A stretch of 64,000 nt of DNA from Marinobacter gudaonensis (GCF_900115175.1 NZ_FOYV01000001.1:1922001-1986000), one strand, 5' to 3'. Positions 17,729-29,121 are shown, counted from the first letter of the stretch. Numbers and translations: made by a program. The notes: generated by a model not told the origin, from the sequence alone.

Positions 17729-18697
17729 TTATTCTACCCCGCTGGCTATGGCGTCAAGATCTGCCCGGGAAGGCAGCGCGTCAAAGGCGCCGAACCGGGT
17801 CGCGGTAAGGGCGCCACAGCGGCTGGCGAAGGCCAGCGCCCGCTTCAGGTTGCTACCTGCAGCAAGCCACCGGGGCAATGTCAGCGTGGTAACGCCGGCT
17901 TTGGCAAGCTGGTACAGCATGCCGGCCACGAAGGCGTCACCGGCAGCGGTAGTGTCCACCGCAGTCACCGGGGGCGGACGCAGGCTGAGAGCCTGATCTC
18001 CGGCCCAGGCCCACAGTTCTTCCGGTCCGTCGGAGACCAGGATCAGCGGCACGCCAACCTCGCGCAGCTCGGAGATGACGGCTTCAGTGTACCCCGCAAA
18101 CAGCGCCTCCAGCTCCTCTCGGCTGAACTTCACCATGTCTGCAGCCCGGGCAAGCTCCAGGATTCGCTCTGGTGCCTCCTCTGGCCGGTCCCAGAGTGCG
18201 GCCCGATAATTGACGTCGAAGCTTACCAGGCACCCCTGTTCCCTGGCCCTGGCCACCAGGCCGCGGGTAGTTTCGGCGATCGCGGTCTCCGTCAGGGTGT
18301 TCGAGCAGATGTGGAACAGGGGCTTGGCGACAAAAGCCTCTGCGGGCAGTTGATCCGGTTTGAACAGAAGGTCGGCCGTGGCGGTACGGTAAAAGGTGAA
18401 GCTGCGCTCCCCCCGGTCGTCCAGTGCCACCATGGCCAGGGCGGTATTGGCGTCCACCGCGCGTGCCAGCCATGACGTATCTACACCGTAGCCGGTGAGA
18501 GCATCAACAATCTGGTGACCAAAAACATCGGCCCCAACCTGGCCGGCAAATATCGAGCGACCGCCCAGCCGCGCGACACCCACCGCCACATTGGCGGGCG
18601 CGCCCCCGGGCTGGGGTACAAACCGGTCCTGGCCATGCAGGCGCTCAGCGCGCATATCAATCAGCGCCTCACCGAAGCAGAGTACGTCAAGAGTCAT
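17729..18697 (-). CDS. Fructokinase (PfkB/ribokinase family)
   Basis: Phosphorylates a free sugar with ATP in the cytoplasm; fructose is the likely substrate. The 322 residues show the ribokinase N-terminal block GEALIDMRAERL and PGGAPANVAVGVARLGG, and the C-terminal anion hole and catalytic Asp in AVDTTAAGDAFVAGMLYQL. FDVNYRAALW is typical of fructokinases. It is the last gene of the eight-gene alpha-glucoside cluster, 15 bases after the regulator. An alpha-glucosidase that splits a glucose-fructose disaccharide would release free fructose, which this enzyme would use. That coupling is inferred from context. Confidence 0.85.
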   Translation of the reverse strand: MTLDVLCFGEALIDMRAERLHGQDRFVPQPGGAPANVAVGVARLGGRSIFAGQVGADVFGHQIVDALTGYGVDTSWLARAVDANTALAMVALDDRGERSFTFYRTATADLLFKPDQLPAEAFVAKPLFHICSNTLTETAIAETTRGLVARAREQGCLVSFDVNYRAALWDRPEEAPERILELARAADMVKFSREELEALFAGYTEAVISELREVGVPLILVSDGPEELWAWAGDQALSLRPPPVTAVDTTAAGDAFVAGMLYQLAKAGVTTLTLPRWLAAGSNLKRALAFASRCGALTATRFGAFDALPSRADLDAIASGVE

Positions 18698-18712
18698 GAT
18701 GCAGGGGTCCTG

Positions 18713-19762
18713 TCAGGGGCAGCTTTCACGTACCAGTAGACAGGTAGGCAGCAGCACATTGCTGTCTTCCTGCTCGCCCAGGAATATGCGGGCGGCGATG
18801 CGCCCCTTTTCCGCGCTCTGCTGGTAAACGGTCGTCAGAGAGGGGTGCAGGTTGGCGCCTTCGGGTATGCCATCGAAACCGACAATCCGTACGTCCTCCG
18901 GCACTTTCAGGCCCATCTGCAGCGCGGCCTGAATGGCCGCCAGGCCGAGCCGGTCACTCATGCACAGCAGCAGATCCGGCCGGGGTGTGCTGGTCAACGC
19001 CTCCCGGGCGGCCTGATAGGCGTCCTGGTGAGTATTGGTCGGCGTTGACCAGATTCGCTCCGACGGCACCCGGTAACCGGCGGCTTCCAGAGCATCGGTG
19101 TAGCCGTGAAGGCGGCGCACGGAAATAGCGCGCACCTCGTTGAACAGCTCGCGGTCCCGAATCCGGCAGACACGGTCGGTATCCACCAGACGCAGGCCCA
19201 GAATTGCGACGTTCTCCGGTGGCTGGCGAAGTGCGTGCTCGGCACTACGGCGAGCGCCCTCGTAGTTATCGATGTTGACCCAGGTACAGCCTTCCAGATC
19301 AAAATCCACCGCCACCATGGGCTTCCCGTGTTGCAGCAGACGCTCGTAGGTGCGGCCCTTTTTCAGCCAGCCGTAGATAATAAATCCGTCAACCATGGAC
19401 TCCTGGAGCCGGCTGCGGTGCTCGTCATCGTCCTGGCTGGAAAGCAGCAACATGTTCAGGTGTCGGCGATCAAACACCTCTGCCAACCCGTGGAGGAATT
19501 CACTGGCTACGGGGTCGGTGAGACTGTAGGCCAGGTTGTCCGCCAGCATCACGCCAACGTTGCCGGTGCGGCCGGTTCGCAAACTCCGGGCGGCGGCGTT
19601 GGGCCCCATGTAGCCCAGACGCTTGCATTCTTCGAGGATCCAGCGGCGACGGGACTCGGACAACTGATCCGGTCGGTTGAACGCGTTGGAGATGGTGGCG
19701 GTAGACACGTTCAGCTTCTCGGCCATCAGCTTGACGGTCAGTCGTCGGGGTTTTTCGGTCAC
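18713..19762 (-). CDS. LacI-family transcriptional regulator of the alpha-glucoside cluster
   Basis: The 349 residues begin with a LacI-type helix-turn-helix (RRLTVKLMAEKLNVSTATISNAFNRPDQLS), including the hinge-helix region, then a periplasmic-binding-like effector domain (NVGVMLADNLAYSL, VDGFIIYG, PDLLLCMSDRLGLAAI, VRIVGFDGIPEG). Members usually repress a sugar operon until the sugar or its product binds. It sits inside the operon between the ATPase and fructokinase genes, so it probably controls its own transcript through the palindromes at 27230 and 27285. Confidence 0.9.
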   Translation of the reverse strand: MTEKPRRLTVKLMAEKLNVSTATISNAFNRPDQLSESRRRWILEECKRLGYMGPNAAARSLRTGRTGNVGVMLADNLAYSLTDPVASEFLHGLAEVFDRRHLNMLLLSSQDDDEHRSRLQESMVDGFIIYGWLKKGRTYERLLQHGKPMVAVDFDLEGCTWVNIDNYEGARRSAEHALRQPPENVAILGLRLVDTDRVCRIRDRELFNEVRAISVRRLHGYTDALEAAGYRVPSERIWSTPTNTHQDAYQAAREALTSTPRPDLLLCMSDRLGLAAIQAALQMGLKVPEDVRIVGFDGIPEGANLHPSLTTVYQQSAEKGRIAARIFLGEQEDSNVLLPTCLLVRESCP

Positions 19763-19780
19763 GACTCGCTCTCTCCCAGT

Positions 19781-20917
19781 CTACTCATTCGCCGCGGTCA
19801 GCGCGTCCTCGGCCGGGCTCTTGCGACCCAACGGACCAAGGGCCTTGCCCAGGCCATCAAAGACATGAACGCAGGCGGGCGCTGTGCTCAAAGACACGCG
19901 GTGTCCGACCTGCACTTCACAGGGCACCGGTTGGCGCACCACTATCAACTCCTCCAGGCCCGGCAACTCCACGTAGACGTAGGCCTCATTGCCCAGGTAC
20001 TCAACGTTGACCACCTCAAGCCCCTGATTGGGGCCGGACAGGCTCAGTACAAAGTGTTCCGGTCGTACGCCGATGGTTACCTTATCACCGACCTGCAGAG
20101 CGGCGGTATCCCGGTCTACGGTCAGCTCGCCGAGCCCACGTACGGCTATAGTGGTGGTGGCCGTGCCTGGATCTGCCGCCACCGTCCCCGGCATCAGGTT
20201 CATCTTCGGCGACCCGATGAACCCGGCCACGAACAGGCTGGCCGGTGTCTCGTACAGCTCATACGGTGTGCCCACCTGTTCGATGTTACCGCCATTGAGT
20301 ACCACGATCTTGTCGGCCAGGGTCATGGCTTCCACCTGATCGTGGGTCACGTAGATCATGGTGGACTGCAACCGGTCGTGAAGCTTGGCGATTTCGGTAC
20401 GCATCTGCACCCGAAGGCTGGCATCCAGGTTGGAGAGCGGTTCGTCAAACAGCATGATCTTGGGTTCCCGGGCCATGGCCCGGCCGATCGCCACCCGCTG
20501 GCGCTGGCCACCGGAAAGCTCCCGGGGTTTGCGGTCCAGCAGTTTTTCCAGTTGCAGGACTTCGGCCGTTTTTTCCACCCACTCACGGATCTTGCTCTTG
20601 CTGGCCTTGCCCAGCTTCAGGCCGAAGGCGATGTTCTCATACACCGACATGTGTGGGTACAGGGCGTAGGACTGGAACACCATGCCCACGCCGCGTTCCT
20701 TGGGGGAGAGGTCGGTAACCACTTCGCCGTCAATCTCGATGTCGCCGCCGGAGGGATCCTCCAGCCCTGCAATCAGCCGGAGCATGGTGGATTTGCCGCA
20801 GCCGGAAGGGCCAACGAAAACCACGAATTCGCCGTCTTCGATGCGCAGGTTCACGCACGGCAGTATTTCAATCTGTCCAAAGGTCTTGTTGATGTTTTTC
20901 AGTTCCACACAGGCCAT
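19781..20917 (-). CDS. aglK: Sugar ABC transporter ATP-binding protein (MalK/UgpC type)
   Basis: Cytoplasmic ATPase that powers uptake of the alpha-glucoside with the two permeases at 22616 and 23455. The 378 residues hold Walker [10 protein letters not shown] at about 37-45, signature LSGGQRQR, Walker B IMLFDEP and the His-loop VTHD. The C-terminal TOBE domains (about 240-350, including VTIGVRPEHF) are typical of MalK-like ATPases that serve carbohydrate importers and can be regulated by partner proteins. The symbol follows the rhizobial alpha-glucoside system of similar gene order. Confidence 0.9.
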   Translation of the reverse strand: MACVELKNINKTFGQIEILPCVNLRIEDGEFVVFVGPSGCGKSTMLRLIAGLEDPSGGDIEIDGEVVTDLSPKERGVGMVFQSYALYPHMSVYENIAFGLKLGKASKSKIREWVEKTAEVLQLEKLLDRKPRELSGGQRQRVAIGRAMAREPKIMLFDEPLSNLDASLRVQMRTEIAKLHDRLQSTMIYVTHDQVEAMTLADKIVVLNGGNIEQVGTPYELYETPASLFVAGFIGSPKMNLMPGTVAADPGTATTTIAVRGLGELTVDRDTAALQVGDKVTIGVRPEHFVLSLSGPNQGLEVVNVEYLGNEAYVYVELPGLEELIVVRQPVPCEVQVGHRVSLSTAPACVHVFDGLGKALGPLGRKSPAEDALTAANE

Positions 20918-20985
20918 GGTGGAGACTCCTCTGTTGATCGCCCGGCCAGGGCCGGACGCTCGTCTTGGTTTCTGCTCGGCAGGTT

Positions 20986-22602
20986 CTACAGCTCGGCGAA
21001 CAATGCCTGGTAAGGCGGCAACACCAGTTCCTCACCCTCAATGTATCCGGAAAAGCCGTGCCCGGTGGCTTCCCGCTTCACTCTGGCTGGCACCGGCAAC
21101 CGCAGGTCCTGGCCGGTGAGGTTCAGGGCCACCAGCAGAGACTGGTCGTCGGTACGGCGCACCCAGCACAGGGCATCACCGGTGTTTTCGATCAGGGCCA
21201 GGTCGCCGTGCACCAGGGCAGGCTGCTGCTGGCGCCAGCCGATCAACCGGCGTACCGCGTTCAGGGTGGAGTCCGGATCGTCCTCCTGGGCCTGCACCGA
21301 AAGCTCCAGGTGCTGACGATCCACTGGCAGCCAGGGCGTGCCACTGGTGAACCCGCCCTGAGTATCCGGAGTCCAGGGCATGGGCGTCCGGCAGCCGTCA
21401 CGACCCTTGAACTCGGGCCAGAATTCGATGCCGTAGGGGTCCTGCAGCGCTTCGAACGGAACCGATGCCTCCGGCAGGCCCAGCTCCTCACCCTGATACA
21501 TGGACACGCTGCCACGCAGGCTCAGAAGCAGAGCCATCAGCACCCGTGCGTAGGCCTGGGGATCATCCACGCCCTCCCCCCAGCGCGACACCACCCGCAC
21601 CACATCGTGGTTGCTCAGGGCCCAGCAGGGCCATCCGTCGCCCAGACCGTGCTGAAACCGGCGCACGACATCGCGCACCCAGTCCGGGCCATGCTGATCC
21701 GACAGCAGGTCGAAGGAATAGGCCATGTGCAGGCGGTGATTGCCGTGGGTGTACTCGGCCATGCGTTCCAGCGGTCGATCATCGCCGATCTCGCCCACCA
21801 GGGTGGTGGCCGGGTACTCCTCCATCAGAGCCCGCAAATCCTCGAGGAACGCCAGGTTCTCGGGCTGGCTCAGGTCGTATACGTGGCGCTGGTAGGTGTA
21901 GGGGTTCACTCCCTTGGCCACGAAGGTCTTGTTCTCGCCCGCCGGCACTGCCGGGTTATTCTCCAGCCCCTGGCTGTGGTAGTAGAAATTGACGGTGTCC
22001 AGGCGGAAGCCGTCGGCACCCAGCTCCAGCCAGTAGCGCATGTTTTCCAGCTGGGCCTGGCGCACCGCCGGATTGTGGAAATTCAGGTCGGGCTGGCTAG
22101 CCAGGAAGTTATGCAGGTAATACTGCCCACGACGGCTGTCCCAGGCCCAGGCGCTGCCGCCAAAAATCGACAGCCAGTTGTTGGGCGGAGTGCCATCGGG
22201 CCTGGGGTCGGCCCAGACAAACCAGTCGGCCTTCGGATTATCGCGGCTGGCCCGGCTTTCCTCGAACCAGGGGTGGGTGTCGGCCGTATGGCTTAGCACC
22301 TGGTCGATAATCACCTTCAGGCCCAGACGGTGGGCCTCCGCTACCAGTGCCCGGTAGTCGTCCATGGTGCCGAAGATCGGGTCCACACCCCGATAATCCG
22401 AGACGTCATAGCCGAAGTCCTTCATCGGCGAGGTGAAAAACGGCGACAGCCAGATGGCGTCGACGCCCAGGGAGGCCACATACGGAAGTTTCCGGGTAAC
22501 GCCCGGCAGGTCGCCAATCCCATCCCCATTACTGTCGAGAAAACTGCGGGGATAGATCTGGTAAATAATGCCACCCTTCCACCAGGGCTGAGACTGGGTC
22601 AT
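20986..22602 (-). CDS. aglA: Alpha-glucosidase, glycoside hydrolase family 13
   Basis: Cytoplasmic hydrolase of imported alpha-glucosides. The 538 residues show the GH13 conserved regions in order: GVDAIWLSPFFTSPMKDFGYDVSDY, VIIDQVLSHT, DGFRLDTVNFYYHS with the nucleophile Asp, TTLVGEIGDD with the acid/base Glu, and LSNHDVVRV. No signal peptide is present. It lies between permease and ATPase genes, as in agl operons. Sequence alone does not separate sucrose, trehalose, maltose or turanose; the adjacent fructokinase favours a fructose-containing disaccharide. Confidence 0.9.
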   Translation of the reverse strand: MTQSQPWWKGGIIYQIYPRSFLDSNGDGIGDLPGVTRKLPYVASLGVDAIWLSPFFTSPMKDFGYDVSDYRGVDPIFGTMDDYRALVAEAHRLGLKVIIDQVLSHTADTHPWFEESRASRDNPKADWFVWADPRPDGTPPNNWLSIFGGSAWAWDSRRGQYYLHNFLASQPDLNFHNPAVRQAQLENMRYWLELGADGFRLDTVNFYYHSQGLENNPAVPAGENKTFVAKGVNPYTYQRHVYDLSQPENLAFLEDLRALMEEYPATTLVGEIGDDRPLERMAEYTHGNHRLHMAYSFDLLSDQHGPDWVRDVVRRFQHGLGDGWPCWALSNHDVVRVVSRWGEGVDDPQAYARVLMALLLSLRGSVSMYQGEELGLPEASVPFEALQDPYGIEFWPEFKGRDGCRTPMPWTPDTQGGFTSGTPWLPVDRQHLELSVQAQEDDPDSTLNAVRRLIGWRQQQPALVHGDLALIENTGDALCWVRRTDDQSLLVALNLTGQDLRLPVPARVKREATGHGFSGYIEGEELVLPPYQALFAEL

Positions 22603-22615
22603 ACAAACTCCTTGG

Positions 22616-23458
22616 TTAACCTTTCACCGCACCCGCCGTCAGGCCGGATACGATACGACGTTGGAAAATCAGCACCAGCACCACCAACGGCACTGTGACA
22701 ATCACCGAAGCGGCCATCAGGTTGCCCCAGGGCAACTCGTACTGGGAGCCACCGGTGAGGAGGGCGATGGCCACCGGCACCGTGCGCTGGTCGTCGGTGA
22801 GGGTGAAGGTGAGTGCAAACAGGAACTCGTTCCACGCGGCGATGAAGGCCAGCAGCCCGGTGGTCGCCATGGCCGGCCACATCAGCGGGATGAACACCTT
22901 GAACAGCGTGGTCACCGGCGAAGCACCATCAACGATGGCCGCTTCCTCGAGTTCCTTGGGCAACTGTCGCATGAAGGTGGTCAGGATCCACACGGTGAAC
23001 GGCAACGTGAAGATGGTGTAGGAAAAGATCAGCGCCAGCGGGTTGTTGTACAGGTCCAGCACCCGGATCACCTCGAACAGTCCCGACAGTACCGCCACCT
23101 GCGGGAACATCGACACCCCGAGCACAATCATCAGGACAGCGCTTCGGCCACGGAACTGCACCCGCCCCAGGGCGTACGCCGCGGTCAGGCCAAAGGCCAT
23201 GGCGATAATGACCGTGGCGAAGGACACCAGCACCGAATTCCAGATGCTGCCGACGAAAGAACCGTCACTGATCACCGACGTGTAGTTGGAAAAATCGAAG
23301 CTGTTGATCCACCAGGTCACCTCGAACAACTCCGAACCGCTCTTGAACGACGTCACGATCGCGTAATAAAACGGGAACACGGTGAACAGCAGGATGGCGG
23401 CGAGCAACAGGCCGAAACCGATCTTGGCCGCGATTTTCTTGAGCAACTTGCGGTTCAT
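22616..23458 (-). CDS. aglG: Sugar ABC transporter permease (MalG type)
   Basis: Inner-membrane permease of the alpha-glucoside importer, 280 residues with about six membrane helices. The ATPase-contact EAA loop is seen as ELEEAAIVDGASPVTTLFKVFIPLMWP. A MalG-like start (FGLLLAAILLFTVFPFYYAIVTSFK) and a C-terminus of the form FQRRIVSGLTAGAVKG support assignment as the second permease. Its start overlaps the end of the upstream permease by 4 bases, typical of a coupled pair. Confidence 0.92.
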   Translation of the reverse strand: MNRKLLKKIAAKIGFGLLLAAILLFTVFPFYYAIVTSFKSGSELFEVTWWINSFDFSNYTSVISDGSFVGSIWNSVLVSFATVIIAMAFGLTAAYALGRVQFRGRSAVLMIVLGVSMFPQVAVLSGLFEVIRVLDLYNNPLALIFSYTIFTLPFTVWILTTFMRQLPKELEEAAIVDGASPVTTLFKVFIPLMWPAMATTGLLAFIAAWNEFLFALTFTLTDDQRTVPVAIALLTGGSQYELPWGNLMAASVIVTVPLVVLVLIFQRRIVSGLTAGAVKG

Positions 23459-24447
23459 GCATCACCCCCGATCTGTTTGCGGCCCAGGTAGAGGTAGCTG
23501 ATGGTCAGCAGGGCAATGATCAGGAACAGCACCGTGGACGCCGCCGAGCCATAGCCCACGTCCTGGAACTCCACCAGCTGCTGGCGGGCATAGACCGACA
23601 TGGACATGGTGTCCTCGCTGTTGGAGGTGAGCACGTAGATCACATCGAACACCCGCAGCGCATCCAGTACCCGGAAGATGATGGCAACCATCAGCGCTGG
23701 CAGGATCAGCGGCAGCGTCACCCGGAAGAACACCCGAACCGGGTGGATACCGTCCACCTTGGCCGCCTCGTAACAATCCGACGGCAGCATCTGCAGCGCT
23801 GCCAGGGTCAGCAAAGCCATGAAGGGCGTGGTCTTCCACACGTCCACCATGATCACCGCCCACATGGACAGGTCGGCGTTGGCGGTCCAGTTCAGCGGCT
23901 CGGCAATCAGGCCGAGGCCCATCAGCATCTCGTTGACGATTCCGAACTGGTCGTGCAGCATCCAGCCCCACATCTTGGCCGACACGATGGTGGGTACTGC
24001 CCAGGGGATCAGGGTGGCGGCCCGCACCCAACCCCGCCCGCGGAACTGCGCGTTCAGGGTCAGGGCAATGATCAGGCCGAACACGGTTTCCAGACCCACC
24101 GATACCACGGTGAAGAACAACGTATTCCACACGGCGTTCCACCAGGCCGGATCCGCCAGCACGCCATACCAGGCGCCGCTGTCGTACACCAGGTAATTCT
24201 CGAAACCCACCAGGCCGTAATCGCTGATGTTGGAGAAACTGGCATCGGTGAAGCTGAACCAGATGGTTCGCATCAAGGGCCAGCCTGCGACGGCAGCCAG
24301 AACGACCAGCATGGGGATCAGGAACAGCCATGCCGCTCTCAGGCGCTGGCGGCGCACCCGACTGGCTTGGCGTTTGCCGGGCAGGGGCCGGGCCGGCGAC
24401 TTGCCGCCCGCGCCCGTTTCGGCTGGTGCCGGTGTGGTATGATCCAT
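23455..24447 (-). CDS. aglF: Sugar ABC transporter permease (MalF type)
   Basis: Partner permease of 330 residues with six predicted membrane helices after a basic, Pro-rich N-terminal tail of about 35 residues. The EAA loop reads CYEAAKVDGIHPVRVFFRVTLPLILP. The opening helix region LRAAWLFLIPMLVVLAAVAGWPL is characteristic of MalF/UgpA-type proteins without the large MalF periplasmic insert. It lies 6 bases after the binding-protein gene and overlaps the second permease. Confidence 0.92.
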   Translation of the reverse strand: MDHTTPAPAETGAGGKSPARPLPGKRQASRVRRQRLRAAWLFLIPMLVVLAAVAGWPLMRTIWFSFTDASFSNISDYGLVGFENYLVYDSGAWYGVLADPAWWNAVWNTLFFTVVSVGLETVFGLIIALTLNAQFRGRGWVRAATLIPWAVPTIVSAKMWGWMLHDQFGIVNEMLMGLGLIAEPLNWTANADLSMWAVIMVDVWKTTPFMALLTLAALQMLPSDCYEAAKVDGIHPVRVFFRVTLPLILPALMVAIIFRVLDALRVFDVIYVLTSNSEDTMSMSVYARQQLVEFQDVGYGSAASTVLFLIIALLTISYLYLGRKQIGGDA

Positions 24448-24453
24448 GGCCGG

Positions 24454-25725
24454 TTACCAGCCCCGGCGGCCCAGGCGCTGGAGCTGGCGCTCCAGTCCAG
24501 TCAACGCCTGCTCCGGCTCCGCCTCGCCGGAAAGCACCTGGTGGGTAGCGTTGAAGAAGGCGTTGCTGACCCGGCCATAGCTCTCACCGGTCACCGAAGA
24601 CGGTCTGGGCACGCCGTTCTTGAAGGTTTCGAACAGCTCGCCAAAGAAGGGCACAGCCGCCAGCACCTCCTGATCCTGGTACAGATCGGGGATAGTGGGG
24701 TTGTAGCTGCCCTGAATCGCCCGGCGTTTCTGCTCCTCATAACTGGTGAGGAAACGCACCAGATCCGCCGCTTCCTCGGTGTTGGCCGAGTAGCGGGAAA
24801 CCGCCAGCTGCCAGCCGCCCAGGGTACCGGCGTGAGCACCTTCATCGCCACCGCGGGGCAGCGCCACCACACCCACCTTGCCCTTCACCGGGCTGTCGTC
24901 GCTCTGGGCGAGGCTCCAGGCGTAAGGCCAGTTCCGCATGTACAGGGCGTTGCCGGACTGGAACACACCCCGGGCCTCTTCTTCGGTGTAGTTCAGCACG
25001 CTGCGTGGGGAGATATCATCGATCCAGGTGCTGGCCAGTGCCAGGGCCTCTCGGGCCTGGGGATTATTGATGGTGACCTCGCCTTCGGTGTTCACCACGG
25101 TGCCACCGTTGTGGGAGGCGATCCATTCCAGGGCATTGCAGGTCAGGCCCTCATAGGCCCGGCCCTGCCATACATAACCCCAGAAACGGTCGTTACCCGC
25201 CTCACGCTCGCCGGCCATGACTACGCGGGCAGAGTCGGTAAGCTGCTGCCAGGTTTCCGGTACGGCCTGACCGTACTTTTCCAGCAGGTCCTTACGGTAG
25301 TACAGCACCCCGGCATCGGTGAACCAGGGCATGGCCACGAGACGGCCATCCACGGTGTTGTTGGCCACCAGGGACTCGAAATGACTGTCCTCGGCCCCGT
25401 TGGTGTACTGCGACAGATCCACCAGGTGCTGGGCCAGCATACCCGGCCAGACCACGTCGATCTGGAAGACATCGACATCTTCGGACTGGGCCGCCAGCAA
25501 CTGCTGGTACAGTGACAGTCGCTCGGTGGCGGAATTGGGCGTGGACACCACCTGGACTTCATGGCCGGTCTCCTCGGCCCAGGCCTGCGTGCCCTCCTCG
25601 CACAACTGCTTCTCGGCACCCACGGCGCCACAGGAAATGGTGATGGTTTTGGCCTGAACACCGCCCGCCAGGGCAAACGCGGCCAGGCCGCCGGCCATCC
25701 ACAGGTTACGATTGAATCTGGACAT
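24454..25725 (-). CDS. aglE: Alpha-glucoside ABC transporter substrate-binding protein
   Basis: Periplasmic extracellular solute-binding protein (family 1) that delivers the sugar to the permeases. The 423 residues begin with a signal peptide (MSRFNRNLWMAGGLAAFALAGGVQA, cleavage near residue 25). Then come VDVFQIDVVWPGMLAQHLVDL, LVAMPWFTDAGVLYYRKDLLEKYG and the conserved NWPYAWSLAQ segment of sugar-binding members. It is the second gene of the operon and the most likely determinant of substrate range. Spacing to the porin gene is 30 bases. Confidence 0.92.
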   Translation of the reverse strand: MSRFNRNLWMAGGLAAFALAGGVQAKTITISCGAVGAEKQLCEEGTQAWAEETGHEVQVVSTPNSATERLSLYQQLLAAQSEDVDVFQIDVVWPGMLAQHLVDLSQYTNGAEDSHFESLVANNTVDGRLVAMPWFTDAGVLYYRKDLLEKYGQAVPETWQQLTDSARVVMAGEREAGNDRFWGYVWQGRAYEGLTCNALEWIASHNGGTVVNTEGEVTINNPQAREALALASTWIDDISPRSVLNYTEEEARGVFQSGNALYMRNWPYAWSLAQSDDSPVKGKVGVVALPRGGDEGAHAGTLGGWQLAVSRYSANTEEAADLVRFLTSYEEQKRRAIQGSYNPTIPDLYQDQEVLAAVPFFGELFETFKNGVPRPSSVTGESYGRVSNAFFNATHQVLSGEAEPEQALTGLERQLQRLGRRGW

Positions 25726-25755
25726 GTTGATTACCTCGTTTTGTTATTGTCCGGC

Positions 25756-27245
<1,490 letters not shown>

Positions 27246-27284
27246 CTTTAGCTCAAAAAAATCGGACTGACGTCCGGGCGAGCC

Positions 27285-27300
27285 ACTTAAATGATTAAGT
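27285..27300. promoter_or_regulatory. Palindromic operator candidate O2 upstream of the porin gene
   Basis: ACTTAAATGATTAAGT shares both 6-bp arms (ACTTAA and TTAAGT) with O1; only the four central bases break symmetry. Further half-sites CTTAAT occur at 27350-27355 and 27361-27366. The arrangement suggests cooperative binding or looping by the cluster's LacI-type regulator. Confidence 0.6.
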
Positions 27301-27369
27301 CCTGATCAACGATAAAAGCACCGAGTAGCTTCTGCAACCTTTCAGGCGGCTTAATTTCGACTTAATTTT

Positions 27370-27393
27370 CGGCCGGCCAGACACAGCCGGCCG
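27370..27393 (-). terminator. GC-rich hairpin downstream of the GST gene
   Basis: CGGCCGGC (27370-27377) pairs with GCCGGCCG (27386-27393) around an 8-base loop, about 15 bases past the GST stop on the minus strand. It is followed on that strand by AAAATT, not a T run, so termination would be weak; the strong stem is what I see. Confidence 0.45.
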
Positions 27394-27407
27394 GCATGCC
27401 TTGATGT

Positions 27408-27980
27408 TCAGGCCTTGCGGGGATCTGTTTCGGCCACCCAGGGGTACTCACGATGGCTGTCGCGAAACGCCAGCAGGCTGGCCACGTCGCTGAAGTCCAC
27501 CAGATCCCGGAAGTCGAGCCAGTCCACCAGGGCATACAGACAGATCGCCGGGTAGTTCCACTGCTCGAACTGACCATCCTCCACCATCGCCGCCAGCGTG
27601 CGCAGGGTGGTCATGATCCGCTCCCGTTGCAGGTTGTAGAACATCAGATCCTGACTGGTATCGATACCGGACTTTTCTGACAGGAGCAGCGTGACCGCGG
27701 AATCGTTGGCGCCATCGATCATGGTCAACTGGTTTTCCTGGTCCCAGGTCAGCGGATCCCGGCCCTGCTTGGCACTGATGTAACGGGCAATGATCCGGGA
27801 GTCGAAGAGCTCCTGACCGCCGTCCTCGAGGACGGGAATCTTGAGGGTCGGATTGTTCCGCCTCAGCTCATCCCGGCCCTCGCCGTAGATGTTGAGGTTA
27901 ACGAACTCGTAGGGCTCCTCGTCCAGCAGGATGCGAATGCGCCGAACGTAGGGGGAAGTGGTGGATCCAATCAGTTTCAT
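27408..27980 (-). CDS. Glutathione S-transferase family protein
   Basis: The 190 residues have a thioredoxin-fold N-terminal domain (MKLIGSTTSPYVRRIRILL, NPTLKIPVLEDGG, LFDSRIIARYI), giving the glutathione-binding Ser-Pro-x-(V)RR and DSR pattern. An alpha-helical C-terminal domain follows. Glutathione conjugation or reduction in the cytoplasm is the family role; the substrate is unknown. It follows the alanine dehydrogenase gene by 22 bases on the same strand, so cotranscription is likely without any obvious metabolic link. Confidence 0.85.
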   Translation of the reverse strand: MKLIGSTTSPYVRRIRILLDEEPYEFVNLNIYGEGRDELRRNNPTLKIPVLEDGGQELFDSRIIARYISAKQGRDPLTWDQENQLTMIDGANDSAVTLLLSEKSGIDTSQDLMFYNLQRERIMTTLRTLAAMVEDGQFEQWNYPAICLYALVDWLDFRDLVDFSDVASLLAFRDSHREYPWVAETDPRKA

Positions 27981-28002
27981 GGTGTCTCCGAGTGCTTGTC
28001 GC

Positions 28003-29121
28003 TCAGGATCCCAGCAGGGATTCAGGGTTTGTATAAGGATGCCCGGTGGCTTCTGCCACTTCCCTGTAGGTGACCTTGCCTGCGGTTACGTTCAACCCCG
28101 CCCGCAGATGGGGGTCCTCCTTCATTGCCCGATCCGGCCCTTTGTTGGCCAATGCTATTACGAACGGCAAGGTGGCATTGTTCAAAGCCAGTGTCGAAGT
28201 CCGCGCCACCGCGCCGGGCATGTTGGCCACGCAGTAATGTACCACACCGTCGACAAGATACACGGGATCATCGTGGGTGGTTGCCCGGGAGGTTTCCGCA
28301 CATCCCCCCTGGTCGATGGCCACGTCCACAATCACACTTCCCTCCGGCATCCGGCGCACCATGTCCCGGGTAATCAGCTTGGGGGCAGAGGCACCTGGAA
28401 TCAGCACGCTGCCAATCACGAGATCGGCTGCGGTGACGGTTTCGTCGAGGGTCTGGGCGGTGGAGAACAGCGTGGTTATACGGTTGCCGTAGTGTTGGTC
28501 GAGGGCGCGCAATACGTCGAGATTGCGATCCAGTACGGTTACCTGAGCACCGAGGCCAACGGCCATGGCGATGGCGTTCTGCCCAACCACACCGCCGCCA
28601 ACTACCGCCACCCGGGCGGGACTGACCCCGGGTACACCGCCGAGCAGTACGCCGCGACCACCGAGAGCCTTTTCCAGACAGTGGGCGCCCGCCTGGATTG
28701 ACATGCGCCCGGCCACTTCCGACATGGGCGCCAGCAGGGGCAGTCGACCGGCCCGGTCGGTAACCGTCTCGTAGGCAATGCAGGTGGCGCCGGAGTTAAC
28801 CAAATCATCGGTCTGGGCCTTGTCCGGAGCCAGGTGAAGGTAGGTGAACAAGGTATGCTCGGGCGTCAGCAGTGCCCGCTCCCCGGCCTGGGGCTCCTTC
28901 ACCTTGACGATCAGCTCTGACGCCCGGAACACCTCAGCCGCATCGTCCACCACACTGGCGCCGGCCTGCCGGTAATCCTCGTCGGAGAAACCGATGGCGT
29001 TACCGGCACCACTTTGCACCAAGATGTCGTGGCCATGGCCGGTCAGTTCCTGGACCGCCGCCGGCGTCATCCCGACCCGATATTCACGGTTCTTGATTTC
29101 CCTGGGTACGCCAATTTTCAT
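28003..29121 (-). CDS. ald: Alanine dehydrogenase
   Basis: NAD-dependent interconversion of alanine with pyruvate and ammonia in the cytoplasm. The 372 residues match the usual length. Key features are [20 protein letters not shown] with substrate-binding Arg, VKVKEPQ with the pyruvate-binding Lys, TYLHLAPD with the catalytic His, and the Rossmann motif [28 protein letters not shown] and [14 protein letters not shown] near the end complete the pattern. It is divergent from the dienelactone hydrolase gene across 168 bp that shows no clear operator. Confidence 0.95.
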   Translation of the reverse strand: MKIGVPREIKNREYRVGMTPAAVQELTGHGHDILVQSGAGNAIGFSDEDYRQAGASVVDDAAEVFRASELIVKVKEPQAGERALLTPEHTLFTYLHLAPDKAQTDDLVNSGATCIAYETVTDRAGRLPLLAPMSEVAGRMSIQAGAHCLEKALGGRGVLLGGVPGVSPARVAVVGGGVVGQNAIAMAVGLGAQVTVLDRNLDVLRALDQHYGNRITTLFSTAQTLDETVTAADLVIGSVLIPGASAPKLITRDMVRRMPEGSVIVDVAIDQGGCAETSRATTHDDPVYLVDGVVHYCVANMPGAVARTSTLALNNATLPFVIALANKGPDRAMKEDPHLRAGLNVTAGKVTYREVAEATGHPYTNPESLLGS